The position numbers and the translations under genes are program-made. The notes under the pieces are model-generated. The model made no database searches. It worked only from the letters and a program-made list of their open reading frames with translations, and was not told the origin of the DNA. Shown piece after piece: positions 24,837-32,101 of a stretch of DNA of 64,000 bases. The stretch's first letter is position 1; every line of letters starts with the position of its first letter. Origin of the DNA: JACQFK01 sp036383955 (GTDB lineage Bacteria > Planctomycetota > MHYJ01 > JACPRB01); the NCBI GenBank assembly GCA_036383955.1, contig DASVNH010000008.1, positions 16,833 to 80,832 of the forward strand. Reading direction: 5' to 3'.

Positions 24837-25603
24837 TTCAGGTTCGACGTCATCTGCCGCTCCATCGTGGCCGCGTCCTCGCCCTCGCCGCGCCGCGGCT
24901 CCGTGTTGATCGCCACGCCGGGGGACCCGACGTCCATCGTGTGCCAGCCCCGCTGGCGGATCGCCTCGGCCAGGAAGACGTCGTCGTTCCGCTTCACGAG
25001 CCCCGGATCGGGCCAGTCGAGCGCCCGGACCGCGGAGGTCCGGATCATCCAGCAGCCGCCGGTGGCGAAGAACCAGCGGCCGTCGCCGGTCCCCTTCCCC
25101 TCGAAGTTCCAGTCGCCGCGGCCTCCCGGCTCCCAGCCGGGCGGCTCCTTCCCGCGGTACCACGGCGCGCGCTTCACGAAGCCCACGACGTCGGTGCCGT
25201 AGTTGAAGTCGTTCACGTTGCCGAAGTACCAGACGTGGCCCCAGGCCACGACCTCCGGCGGCGAGGCCTGGGCCTTCCCCAGCCAGGCCGGCAGCGCGCT
25301 CTCGTCCTTCACGTACGAATCGTCGTCGAACCACCAGAGGTAGTCCGTGTCGATGTCGGCGAACATCCTCCGCATCATCGGACACTTGTTGAGGTTCCGC
25401 TCGCTGAGATGGAGGCGGTCGATCGCCCCTTCGCCGGAGAGCCCGATCAGGTAGCGCCAGGTCTCCTCGCCCGGGGCGTTGGCGCCGACCACCAGGCGGT
25501 ACGACGCGCGGTCGAAGTGCCGGCGGATGGAGTCGATCGCCCGGCGGGCCAGGTTCGCGTGCGGCCCGTAGGTGAGCACGCAGACGGTGAGCGGCGGCGT
25601 CAC
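24833..25603 (-). CDS. Family 2 (GT-A) glycosyltransferase
   Basis: 256 residues from a GTG start that overlaps the GT9 stop by GTGA. The GT-A fold is shown by TVCVLTYGPHANLARRAIDS at the N-terminus, DYLWWFDDDSYV near residue 90 (DxD-type metal and nucleotide-sugar site), and a large aromatic middle (WGHVWYFGNVNDFNYGTD). FATGGCWMIRTSAVRALDWP resembles the acceptor-side motif of GT2/GT27-like enzymes. There is no signal peptide or membrane helix. It is cytoplasmic and probably glycosylates a product of the same operon, which I infer only from context. Confidence 0.8.
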   Translation of the reverse strand: MTPPLTVCVLTYGPHANLARRAIDSIRRHFDRASYRLVVGANAPGEETWRYLIGLSGEGAIDRLHLSERNLNKCPMMRRMFADIDTDYLWWFDDDSYVKDESALPAWLGKAQASPPEVVAWGHVWYFGNVNDFNYGTDVVGFVKRAPWYRGKEPPGWEPGGRGDWNFEGKGTGDGRWFFATGGCWMIRTSAVRALDWPDPGLVKRNDDVFLAEAIRQRGWHTMDVGSPGVAINTEPRRGEGEDAATMERQMTSNLK

Positions 25604-26655
25604 GCGCGGACCTCCAGGACGTCGGCGGCCGCGAGCGCCTCCGCGGGCGTGAGAGTGCGGATCGCGCCGCCCTCGGCGTAGAGCTCGATGCGGCGCGCGA
25701 CGTCCTCAGGCCGGATCATGTCCATGCAGCGGGGCAGCTGGCCCACGACGTCGACGCAGAGATTCTCCGGGCGGTCCGCCTCCGCGCCGTCGCCGAGGGC
25801 GACGACGCGCGACTTCCAGCAGCCGCCCGCGTCGCAGCAGGGCAAGGCGCCCTGGGTGTGGAGGAACTGATGCGAGGGATAGGCCTCCCAGCTCGAGGGC
25901 TCGCGGCCGCCCGCGACGACGACGCAGGGCCGGCTCTTCGGCGTCCCGCCCTTCACCTCCACCGCCGCCGCCAGGTGCATGAGCAGGCTGACCGGGGTGA
26001 GCGCGCCCTGGGCGTGATAGGTCAGCCGCACGAGCTGCCGCAGGTCCGTCCGGCCGCGGAGGTCGATCACGCCGCGCAGGGCGGGATGGTGGTGGCCCGC
26101 CTCTCCCACCTGGACGAAGAGGATCCGGCCGCGGAAGCGGTCGACGACCTCCTGATAGCGCTCGTGCGCCCACCACTTCGCGGTGAAGTCGAACTTCCCG
26201 CCCGCGGCGACGAGCCAGTAGGGGACGTCGAGCTCCGTCCGCTCGCGCACCTGGGAGACCCAGGATTTCTCGACGTCCGACACGTGGAGGTCGCCCTTGA
26301 AGGCGGTCGGGCGGATCCGGGTGCCGAGAACGTAGTTGAGGTGCTGGATGAAGCCGTGGATGAAGTGCCAGGGCTCCTGGTTGCTGCGGTGGACGAGGGG
26401 GTATTTGCAGTCGACGACCTCCACCGCGGGATCGTCTTCGGAGAGGCGGGTGAGGTACGGATTGTTTTCCCAGAGCGCGGGGCAGGGCGTGCGGACGTCG
26501 GTGAGGAACTGGCCCGGGTGGGCTTTGTGGAGGTCGCGCACCGCCGCCGTGAGCATGACGATGTCGCCCGGAGAAAGGCTGTTTCGGAGGATGAGCTTTC
26601 TCGGCCCGCGGGCCACCGCCCGGGTGCCCCGCGGCGACCGGCGTCCCTGGCTCAT
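25600..26655 (-). CDS. Family 9-like glycosyltransferase (heptosyltransferase type)
   Basis: 351 residues. GT9-like features are KLILRNSLSPGDIVMLTAAV at the N-terminus, the second-domain start WLVAAGGKFDFTAKWW, and ALTPVSLLMHLAAAVEVKGG, which matches the donor-site region near a PxSLxxHLAAA motif. A Cys-rich stretch (LPCCDAGGCWKSR and a later Cys) near the C-terminus is atypical for LPS heptosyltransferases but occurs in non-LPS GT9 homologues. It starts 14 nt downstream of the poly-serine gene and overlaps the GT2 gene. The donor sugar is unknown. Confidence 0.8.
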   Translation of the reverse strand: MSQGRRSPRGTRAVARGPRKLILRNSLSPGDIVMLTAAVRDLHKAHPGQFLTDVRTPCPALWENNPYLTRLSEDDPAVEVVDCKYPLVHRSNQEPWHFIHGFIQHLNYVLGTRIRPTAFKGDLHVSDVEKSWVSQVRERTELDVPYWLVAAGGKFDFTAKWWAHERYQEVVDRFRGRILFVQVGEAGHHHPALRGVIDLRGRTDLRQLVRLTYHAQGALTPVSLLMHLAAAVEVKGGTPKSRPCVVVAGGREPSSWEAYPSHQFLHTQGALPCCDAGGCWKSRVVALGDGAEADRPENLCVDVVGQLPRCMDMIRPEDVARRIELYAEGGAIRTLTPAEALAAADVLEVRA

Positions 26656-26668
26656 GCCGGCCGCCCCG

Positions 26669-27214
26669 CTAAATGAGGCCCTGGCTGCTCGACGACGACG
26701 AGCTCGACGACGAGGAGGAGGGGGAGACGAGGTCGCTGGAGGAAGACGAGCTCGACGACGAGCTGGAGCTGTCGCTGGACGACGAGCTGGAGCTTTCGCT
26801 CGACGAGGAGCTGGAGCTGCTGCTGGAAGACGACGAGCTCGACGAGGAGCTGCTCGAGGACGAGGAGCTCGACGACGAACTGGAACTGCTCGACGACGAC
26901 GAGCTGGAGCTGCTGCTCGAGGACGAAGAGCTGGACGACGAACTGGAGCTGCTCGACGACGAGCTGCTGCTGGAAGACGACGAGCTGCTGGAGGAGCGGG
27001 ACGACGAGGAGCTCGACGAGCGGCTGGACGAGGAGGACGACGAGGAACGGGAGGACTTCGAGCGGCTGGACTTGGAAGGCTTGGCTACACCCGGATCGAT
27101 GGCGGCCCGGACGGCGCGGCGCTTGGGGCGCGGGGACGCCGCCGACTCCTCCCGCGGCACTTCGTCGAACGACAGCGAGTCGAGCTCTTCCGAAATGACG
27201 GCGACCGGTTCCAT
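26669..27214 (-). CDS. Poly-serine protein, first gene of the glycosyltransferase/kinase operon
   Basis: 181 residues. I chose the ATG at 27214 (MEPVAVISEELDSLSFDEVP), which has GGAGG 5 nt upstream. An acidic, ordered-looking N-terminus of about 25 residues and a basic patch (SPRPKRRAVRAA) lead to a tail from about residue 47 to 177 that is almost only serine, broken by a few Arg, Glu and Asp, with a short DLVSP break and the end QGLI. Ser codons TCG, AGC and TCC are mixed, so this is not a simple trinucleotide slip. It has no signal peptide. The opposite strand also reads open (Asp/Glu/Leu-rich), but it lacks a ribosome site and operon context. Function unknown; the tract is an obvious substrate for O-glycosylation or phosphorylation. 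Confidence 0.72.
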   Translation of the reverse strand: MEPVAVISEELDSLSFDEVPREESAASPRPKRRAVRAAIDPGVAKPSKSSRSKSSRSSSSSSSSRSSSSSSSRSSSSSSSSSSSSSSSSSSSSSSSSSSSSSSSSSSSSSSSSSSSSSSSSSSSSSSSSSSSSSSSSSSESSSSSSSDSSSSSSSSSSSSDLVSPSSSSSSSSSSSSQGLI

Positions 27215-27354
27215 GGGCTCCTCCGTTCCCTCCCTGGCCCGTCCATCCCCCGGTCGCGGGGACGGGACAAGGGCATGATTATCGGGACCCCCCTGAGGTC
27301 GTCGCAAGAAAAATGCACCCGCCGAGGTTCAAAAAGGAACGACCCCTTCCGCGC

Positions 27355-27360
27355 TATAAT
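27355..27360 (+). promoter_or_regulatory. Consensus -10 box TATAAT, leaderless start
   Basis: TATAAT lies 7 nt before the GTG of the FAD oxidoreductase gene. No strong -35 hexamer was found. The spacing implies transcription starts at or next to the start codon. Confidence 0.55.
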
Positions 27361-27367
27361 CGCGGAC

Positions 27368-28567
27368 GTGACGACGTCCTTCTGGCTCGACGAGCCGTAC
27401 GCGCCCCGGCCCGCCCTCGACGGGGTCGCGCGGGCGGACGTCGCCGTCCTCGGCGGCGGCGTCACCGGCGTCGCGGCGGCCTGGTACCTCCGCGAGCGCG
27501 GGGCGTCGGTGGCGGTCGTCGACCGCGGCCCGCTGGCCGTCGGGGCCACGGGGCGCAACGCGGGCTTCCTGCTCGCCGGGACCTCGCAGTCCTACGCCAT
27601 GGCGGTCCGCTCCCACGGCCGCGACCGCGCCCGCCGGCTCTGGGAGATTTCGCGCGAGAACCACCGCCTGCTGCGCGGTCTGGTCGAAGGCGAGCGGATC
27701 GACTGCCACTACGCCCGGAACGGCAGCTACACCCTCGCTCTCAGCGGGAACGAGGCCGAGGCGCTCGCGAAGTCGGCGAAGATGCTCGGGGCCGACGGCC
27801 TCCGCGCCGACTATCTCGACGACACCGAGGTGGGACGCCTCTTCCCGGGGAGCGGCTTCACGGCCGGGCTCTTCCATCCGGAGGACGGGGAGATCCATCC
27901 CGCGCGCTTCGTGCGGGGCCTCGCGGCCGCGGCGGAGCGCCGGGGCGCCCGCTTCTACGAGAACAGCGCCGTGACGGGCGTCGAGCACGGCCCCTCCAGC
28001 GTGACGCTCGTCACTCCGAAGGGGCGGCTCGAGGCGTCGATGCTCCTCCTCGCCACGAACGCGTGGACCCCGCTGCTGCACCCCTTCTTCGAGGCCGCGA
28101 TCGTCGGCATGCGCGGGCAGATGCTCGCGACCGAGCCCTTTCCGCGGAGGATCCTGCCGGCCCCGGTCTACGCCGACTTCGGGTTCGAGTACTTCCGGCA
28201 GCTGCCCGACGGCCGCCTCCTCGTGGGCGGGGGACGTCGCGCCGCCCTCGACGCCGAGCTCACCTACGCCGAGAAGCCGAGCGAGCCGGTGCAGGCGGCC
28301 ATCGAGACGTTCTTCTTCAATTGTTTCCCCGAGGCGCGGCCGCTCAAGATCACGCATCGCTGGGCCGGCATCATGGGCTTCAGCTGCGACGAGCTGCCGT
28401 CGATCGGCCCCGTGCCCGGCGCGGTCAACGTCTACGCCGCCGCCGGCTACCACGGCCACGGCCTCGGCTTCGCCGTCGCCGCCGCCCAGGCCGTCGCCGA
28501 AATGATGACGAAAGGCCGCTCCCCGCTGCCCGACGACTTCCGCCCCGCCCGCCACCTCCAGACGTAG
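27368..28567 (+). CDS. FAD-dependent oxidoreductase (DAO/glycine oxidase family)
   Basis: 399 residues from GTG. The FAD-binding Rossmann motif is VAVLGGGVTGVAAAWYLRERG near residue 26, with VVDRG after it and ATGRNAGFLLAG, typical of the DAO family. The C-terminal FAD contact is HRWAGIMGFSCDELPSIGPV with YAAAGYHGHGLGFAVAAAQ. Relatives such as PuuB oxidise amines or amino acids to imines with release of H2O2. The substrate is unknown. There is no signal peptide. It is divergent from the poly-Ser operon and ends 2 nt before an AT-rich palindrome. Confidence 0.88.
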   Translation: MTTSFWLDEPYAPRPALDGVARADVAVLGGGVTGVAAAWYLRERGASVAVVDRGPLAVGATGRNAGFLLAGTSQSYAMAVRSHGRDRARRLWEISRENHRLLRGLVEGERIDCHYARNGSYTLALSGNEAEALAKSAKMLGADGLRADYLDDTEVGRLFPGSGFTAGLFHPEDGEIHPARFVRGLAAAAERRGARFYENSAVTGVEHGPSSVTLVTPKGRLEASMLLLATNAWTPLLHPFFEAAIVGMRGQMLATEPFPRRILPAPVYADFGFEYFRQLPDGRLLVGGGRRAALDAELTYAEKPSEPVQAAIETFFFNCFPEARPLKITHRWAGIMGFSCDELPSIGPVPGAVNVYAAAGYHGHGLGFAVAAAQAVAEMMTKGRSPLPDDFRPARHLQT

Positions 28568-28569
28568 GC

Positions 28570-28639
28570 ACCATAAATCGTACTGTCCAATTTATGGCGT
28601 CCCCGACCACACCATAAACTGGACAGTGTGATTTATGGT
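28570..28639. repeat. AT-rich nested palindrome
   Basis: Two arms of about 28 nt (28570-28597 and 28611-28639) are near-perfect reverse complements. Each arm is itself a hairpin: CCATAAAT/ATTTATGG in the left, CCATAAA/TTTATGG in the right. The common inner text is ACTGTCCA / TGGACAGT. It is far richer in A+T than its surroundings. It sits between the FAD oxidoreductase stop and the TPR gene start. Confidence 0.85.
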
Positions 28640-28655
28640 TTTTCTCCGGCGTCAC

Positions 28656-30710
28656 ATGAATAGCGTGCCGCTGGGGGTGTTCATGCTCGCTGTTCTGCTC
28701 GCTCTCGCGACCCAGTCCCTGGAGCAAGTCGAGCGCGCCCGTTTCGCGGCCCTCGAGAAAGTCAGGGCCGAGCGTCCGGCGGACCTCGCCAAAATCGAGG
28801 CCTGGGACCAGGGCTATTTCGAGGCCCAGTGGGAATACGGCCAGGCGCTGACCGCGCTCGCCGACTTCCGCAAGGCCAAGCCCGAGTGGGAGCGCGTCAT
28901 CCGCTACTGGACCGACTTCATCTGGGAGCGCGAAGACTACCTCGCGGCCCTCGAGGCGCGCCTCATCATCGCCCGCGCCCACCTGGCCCTCCAGCAGTGG
29001 GCCCCCGCGTTCGCGAGTTTCAAGGCCGCCCGCGTCGCGGGCAAGGCCCCCGAGCTCGCCGACATCGCCACGCGCGCGCTCATCCTCGAGGCCCGCGCCC
29101 GCCTCGCCCACGGCCGCGACTTCGACATCTCCCTCAAGGCCGCCCGCGCCCACCTCGCCCAGTTCCCCTCGGAGGCCGAGCTTTACCTGCGCCTGCGCCT
29201 CGAGACCGGCCGCTTGCTGTGCGCGGCGCGCTTCGACGTCGAAAGCCGCCGCGTCTTCGAAGAGCTGCTCGCCAAGCACCCGCGCACGGACGTCGGCGAC
29301 GCCGCCCTCGGCTTCCTCGCCGAGCTCTTCGGGCAGCGCGTCGAGGAGCACGCCGAGCGGCTGCTTCAGACCCACGACGTCCTCCGCGCCGCCGTCCAGT
29401 TCCGGCGCCTGCCCCGCTCGCCCCACGTCTGGTACCGGATCGGACAGTGCTACCGGCAGGCGCGGCGCTTCCATGAGGCGATCGACGCCCTCCGCCAGGC
29501 GCTGGCCGTCGACTCCCCCGACCGCCTCGACGCCGCGCGCGAGCTGGAGAAGATCCTGGACCATCTCGACGCGCCCGCGCTCGGCGAGCACCAGGCCTGG
29601 ATGATCAAGACCTTCGGAGAGCGGGCCGACGGCGGCGTGACGCGGCGCCGCGCCGACGCCCTCTTCCGCCAGCAGAAGTTCAAGGAGGCGGCGGAGCTGC
29701 TGGGGCAGATCGAGGGGGACGTCGAGGCCCTCCACACGCGCGCCTACTGCCACTACCGCCTGAAGGAGTACGAGAAGTCGCTGGAGCTCTTCCGCGCCTA
29801 CCTCGCGTCGGACCAGCGGGAGCGGAAGGAGACGGACATCGCCATCGACTACGCCGCGTGGTGCCTGGCGAAGCTCGACCGCGGCGCCGAGCTTCTCGAG
29901 CACGTGGAACGGCACGCGCCGTCGGATCCGGTCCGCGCGCAGTGGCGGCTCGCGCATCGCGTCGACGCCCTGGCGCGGCTCGGCCGCTTCGACGAGGCGC
30001 GCGCGTCGCTGGCCGGGATCCAGGACCTCGACCCGATGGTCCGCGCCCTCGAGCGCCTCGCCGCCGGCTACGAGGCCGTCGTGCGCGAGAAGAACGACCC
30101 CAAGCTCTGGTCCGCCTACGCGCGGACCGTGCTCGCGCTCTCGGAGAAGTCGTTCAAGCCGCTCCGCGGCGACAAGCTGCTCGCCGCGGCCGACGCCATC
30201 TACCTCGAGGCGACGCCCGACGCCTACGGCGTCGCCTTCGAGCTCTACTCGCAATACCTCGCCGCCGCGAAGCTCCCCGCGGAGGACGAGCGGCCCGTCG
30301 ACTACCGCCGCGCCGTCGCCGCCGCCGGCTCCGGCAAGACGGACCGCGCGCTGCGGATCCTCGACGCCCTCACGATCGCGGAGCCGTTCAACGGCACGTA
30401 CGCGGAGCTGAGGGCCGACGTCCATTGCCTGCGGGCGGAGGCGTTGCCGCGGAGCCCCGAGCGCCGCAAGCTGCTGGAGAGCGCGGTGAAGATCTACGGC
30501 GAGCTGTCGACGGGGATCGGCAAGAAGGACGAGCCCTACTACCGCCTGGTCTGGAAGTACGCCGCGAGGCAGGCGGAGGTCGATCCGGACGCCGCCAAGC
30601 GTTTCTTCCGGATCATGGAAGGCCGCGGCTACGGCGCCTGGGACGAGGACCGCTGGGGCTATCGGGCGAAGATGGCGGACGTGAAGAAGGCCTTGGGCCT
30701 GAGGCCCTAG
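28656..30710 (+). CDS. Exported TPR-repeat protein
   Basis: About 684 residues. The start is uncertain: an ATG at 28635 lies inside the palindrome, 28656 gives MNSVPLGVFMLAVLLALATQ as a signal peptide, and 28684 is also possible. I chose 28656. Many TPR-like helix pairs are visible: AIDALRQALAVDSPDRLD, YRIGQCYRQARRFHEA, FRQQKFKEAAELLGQI, HYRLKEYEKSLELFRAY, YKGN-like AAAGSGKTDRALRILDALT, and RADVHCLRAEALPRSPERRK. The C-terminal FFRIMEGRGYGAWDEDRWGY is conserved-looking. It is a scaffold protein of the envelope; partner unknown. The stop TAG lies within a GGCCCTAGGCC repeat. Confidence 0.8.
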   Translation: MNSVPLGVFMLAVLLALATQSLEQVERARFAALEKVRAERPADLAKIEAWDQGYFEAQWEYGQALTALADFRKAKPEWERVIRYWTDFIWEREDYLAALEARLIIARAHLALQQWAPAFASFKAARVAGKAPELADIATRALILEARARLAHGRDFDISLKAARAHLAQFPSEAELYLRLRLETGRLLCAARFDVESRRVFEELLAKHPRTDVGDAALGFLAELFGQRVEEHAERLLQTHDVLRAAVQFRRLPRSPHVWYRIGQCYRQARRFHEAIDALRQALAVDSPDRLDAARELEKILDHLDAPALGEHQAWMIKTFGERADGGVTRRRADALFRQQKFKEAAELLGQIEGDVEALHTRAYCHYRLKEYEKSLELFRAYLASDQRERKETDIAIDYAAWCLAKLDRGAELLEHVERHAPSDPVRAQWRLAHRVDALARLGRFDEARASLAGIQDLDPMVRALERLAAGYEAVVREKNDPKLWSAYARTVLALSEKSFKPLRGDKLLAAADAIYLEATPDAYGVAFELYSQYLAAAKLPAEDERPVDYRRAVAAAGSGKTDRALRILDALTIAEPFNGTYAELRADVHCLRAEALPRSPERRKLLESAVKIYGELSTGIGKKDEPYYRLVWKYAARQAEVDPDAAKRFFRIMEGRGYGAWDEDRWGYRAKMADVKKALGLRP

Positions 30711-30770
30711 GCCTGAGGACGTCCCCCCTAAGGCCTTTGGCCTAGGGCCTAGGGCCTCGTTAGGGTTTCA
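30696..30770. repeat. Inverted cluster of GGCCTNRGG-type units between convergent genes
   Basis: Left half GGCCTGAGGCCCTAGGCC and GGCCTGAGG, centre GACGTCCCCCC, right half AAGGCCTTTGGCCTAGGGCC and AGGGCCTCGTTAGGG. Both stop codons lie in the array: TAG of the TPR gene (30708-30710) and TAA of the propeller gene (complement 30760-30762). The architecture equals those at 21270 and 22739, with a third unit sequence. Confidence 0.85.
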
Positions 30771-31986
30771 CGCGCAGGTCGTAGACGAAGAGGCTGCCCT
30801 GCTCGCGGAGGTAGAGCTTGCCGCCGGAGACGGCCGGGTGGGCCCAGCACTTGCCGCCGTTCGTCTCGGGCGGCGTGAAGCGGCCCTTCTCCTTGTAGCC
30901 GGCGGGGCTGGCCTCGAACATCGCCACGCCGCCCTGCTCGCTGCGGCCGATGATGTGGCCGTCGGCGTAGATGACCGCGCCCTTCCCCACGCTGCGCTCG
31001 TTCCAGACGACCTCGCCCGTGGCGAGCTTCACGCAGCGGGCCGTGCCCTGGTCCGCGAGGCCGTAGACGTGGCCGTCGACCAGCAGCATCCCGCCGTGAT
31101 GGATCTGGAACTCCTTCACCGCGTAGGCCTCCTGCATCCTCATCTGGTTGCCGGCCAGCGCGATCCGGAAGCCCTTCGCCCCGACGCCGTAGCCCGCCGC
31201 GACGAAGACGATGCCGTCCGCGAACACGGGGGTCGGCACGACGGCCCGGTCGCCCGGGAAGTCGCCCTCCCAGAGGATCGCCCCGCTCTGCGCGTGCAGG
31301 CCCGCCACGCTCGCGGCGGTCATGACGAGGTACTGCTTGAGCTTGCCCATCTCGGCGATCGAGAGGGAGCTGTAGTCCGTGGAGCCCTTGAGCTTCTTGC
31401 TCTTCCAGACCGTGGCGCCGTTGGCCTTGTTGAGCGCGACGACCGTGCCGCCCGGCGACATCAGCACGAGGGGGCCGTCGATGAGCGGCGACTCGACGAA
31501 GTGAAAGCCCGGGCGGCTCGCGCCGAAGTCCCGCTCCATGTGCTTCTGCCAGAGCAGGCGGCCCGTGGCGGCCTGGACGCAGACGATCTCGCCCGTGGGC
31601 GCGACCGCGACGACGACGTTGCCGTCCGTGGCCGGCGTGGAGCGCGGGCCGGGCCCGCCCTGGGCGTCGGTGACGGCCCCGCCGATGGGCAGCTTCCAGA
31701 GGATCTTGCCGTCGGCGTCGTTGAGCGCCAGCAGGTTCGCCTTCCCGCCGTCCTCGCCGAGCGTGTAGACCTTGCCCTTCGACACGCAGACGCTCGAGAA
31801 GCCGATGCCGATCCCCGTCGCCTTCCACGCGAGCGGCGGCCCCGAGGACGGCCATTCCTTGAGCAGGCCGGTGTCGCCGGCGTGGGCGTTGCGCGTGGGC
31901 CCGCGGAACTGGGTCCACTCGATGGACTTGGTCTCCGTCTTGCTCTGCTGGAGCAACAACAGGAGACAAAGCGGCAGAAGCTTCAT
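30760..31986 (-). CDS. PQQ-binding-like beta-propeller protein, exported
   Basis: 408 residues with a short signal (MKLLPLCLLLLLQQ). The propeller starts EWTQFRGPTRNAHAGDTGLL, the standard opening of Planctomycete PQQ-like proteins. Blades carry the repeat G.I.W (GKILWKLPIGG, GRLLWQKHM, GATVWKSKKLKG, GAILWEGDFPGD, GEVVWNERSVG). No dehydrogenase active site is visible, so it may be a structural or sensing protein. It is in tandem with a second propeller gene upstream, separated by a palindromic element. Confidence 0.88.
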   Translation of the reverse strand: MKLLPLCLLLLLQQSKTETKSIEWTQFRGPTRNAHAGDTGLLKEWPSSGPPLAWKATGIGIGFSSVCVSKGKVYTLGEDGGKANLLALNDADGKILWKLPIGGAVTDAQGGPGPRSTPATDGNVVVAVAPTGEIVCVQAATGRLLWQKHMERDFGASRPGFHFVESPLIDGPLVLMSPGGTVVALNKANGATVWKSKKLKGSTDYSSLSIAEMGKLKQYLVMTAASVAGLHAQSGAILWEGDFPGDRAVVPTPVFADGIVFVAAGYGVGAKGFRIALAGNQMRMQEAYAVKEFQIHHGGMLLVDGHVYGLADQGTARCVKLATGEVVWNERSVGKGAVIYADGHIIGRSEQGGVAMFEASPAGYKEKGRFTPPETNGGKCWAHPAVSGGKLYLREQGSLFVYDLRVKP

Positions 31987-32029
31987 GAGATCCCGTCCTC
32001 CAGATTACTGATACACCCGCCGGTCCCCT

Positions 32030-32101
32030 GTGGTGAGCCGCTTCGATTCCCCGGATCGCGCCGCTCGCGGGCGATCCGGGGAATCAAGCGTGTCGAACCG
32101 C
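32030..32101. repeat. Palindromic element, family GTGGTGAG...GTCGAACC, copy 1
   Basis: The left arm GTGGTGAG...CTTCGATTCCCCGG and right arm CCGGGGAATCAAGCG...GTCGAACCG fold back on each other around GCGCCGCTCGCGG. The outer right end provides the complement of the TAG stop of the downstream propeller gene (32101-32103). A second copy with the same conserved outer sequences lies at 57694-57771. Confidence 0.85.

Noticed and set aside
26673..27278. Plus-strand Asp/Glu/Leu-rich open frame opposite the poly-Ser gene
   Set aside because: No ribosome site, no operon context, and its composition follows from the Ser codons on the other strand.
32030..32101. tRNA-like text (TTCGATTCC, GGTTCGA)
   Set aside because: The sequence is a self-complementary palindrome without acceptor, D and anticodon arms, and it is shared with a second palindrome.
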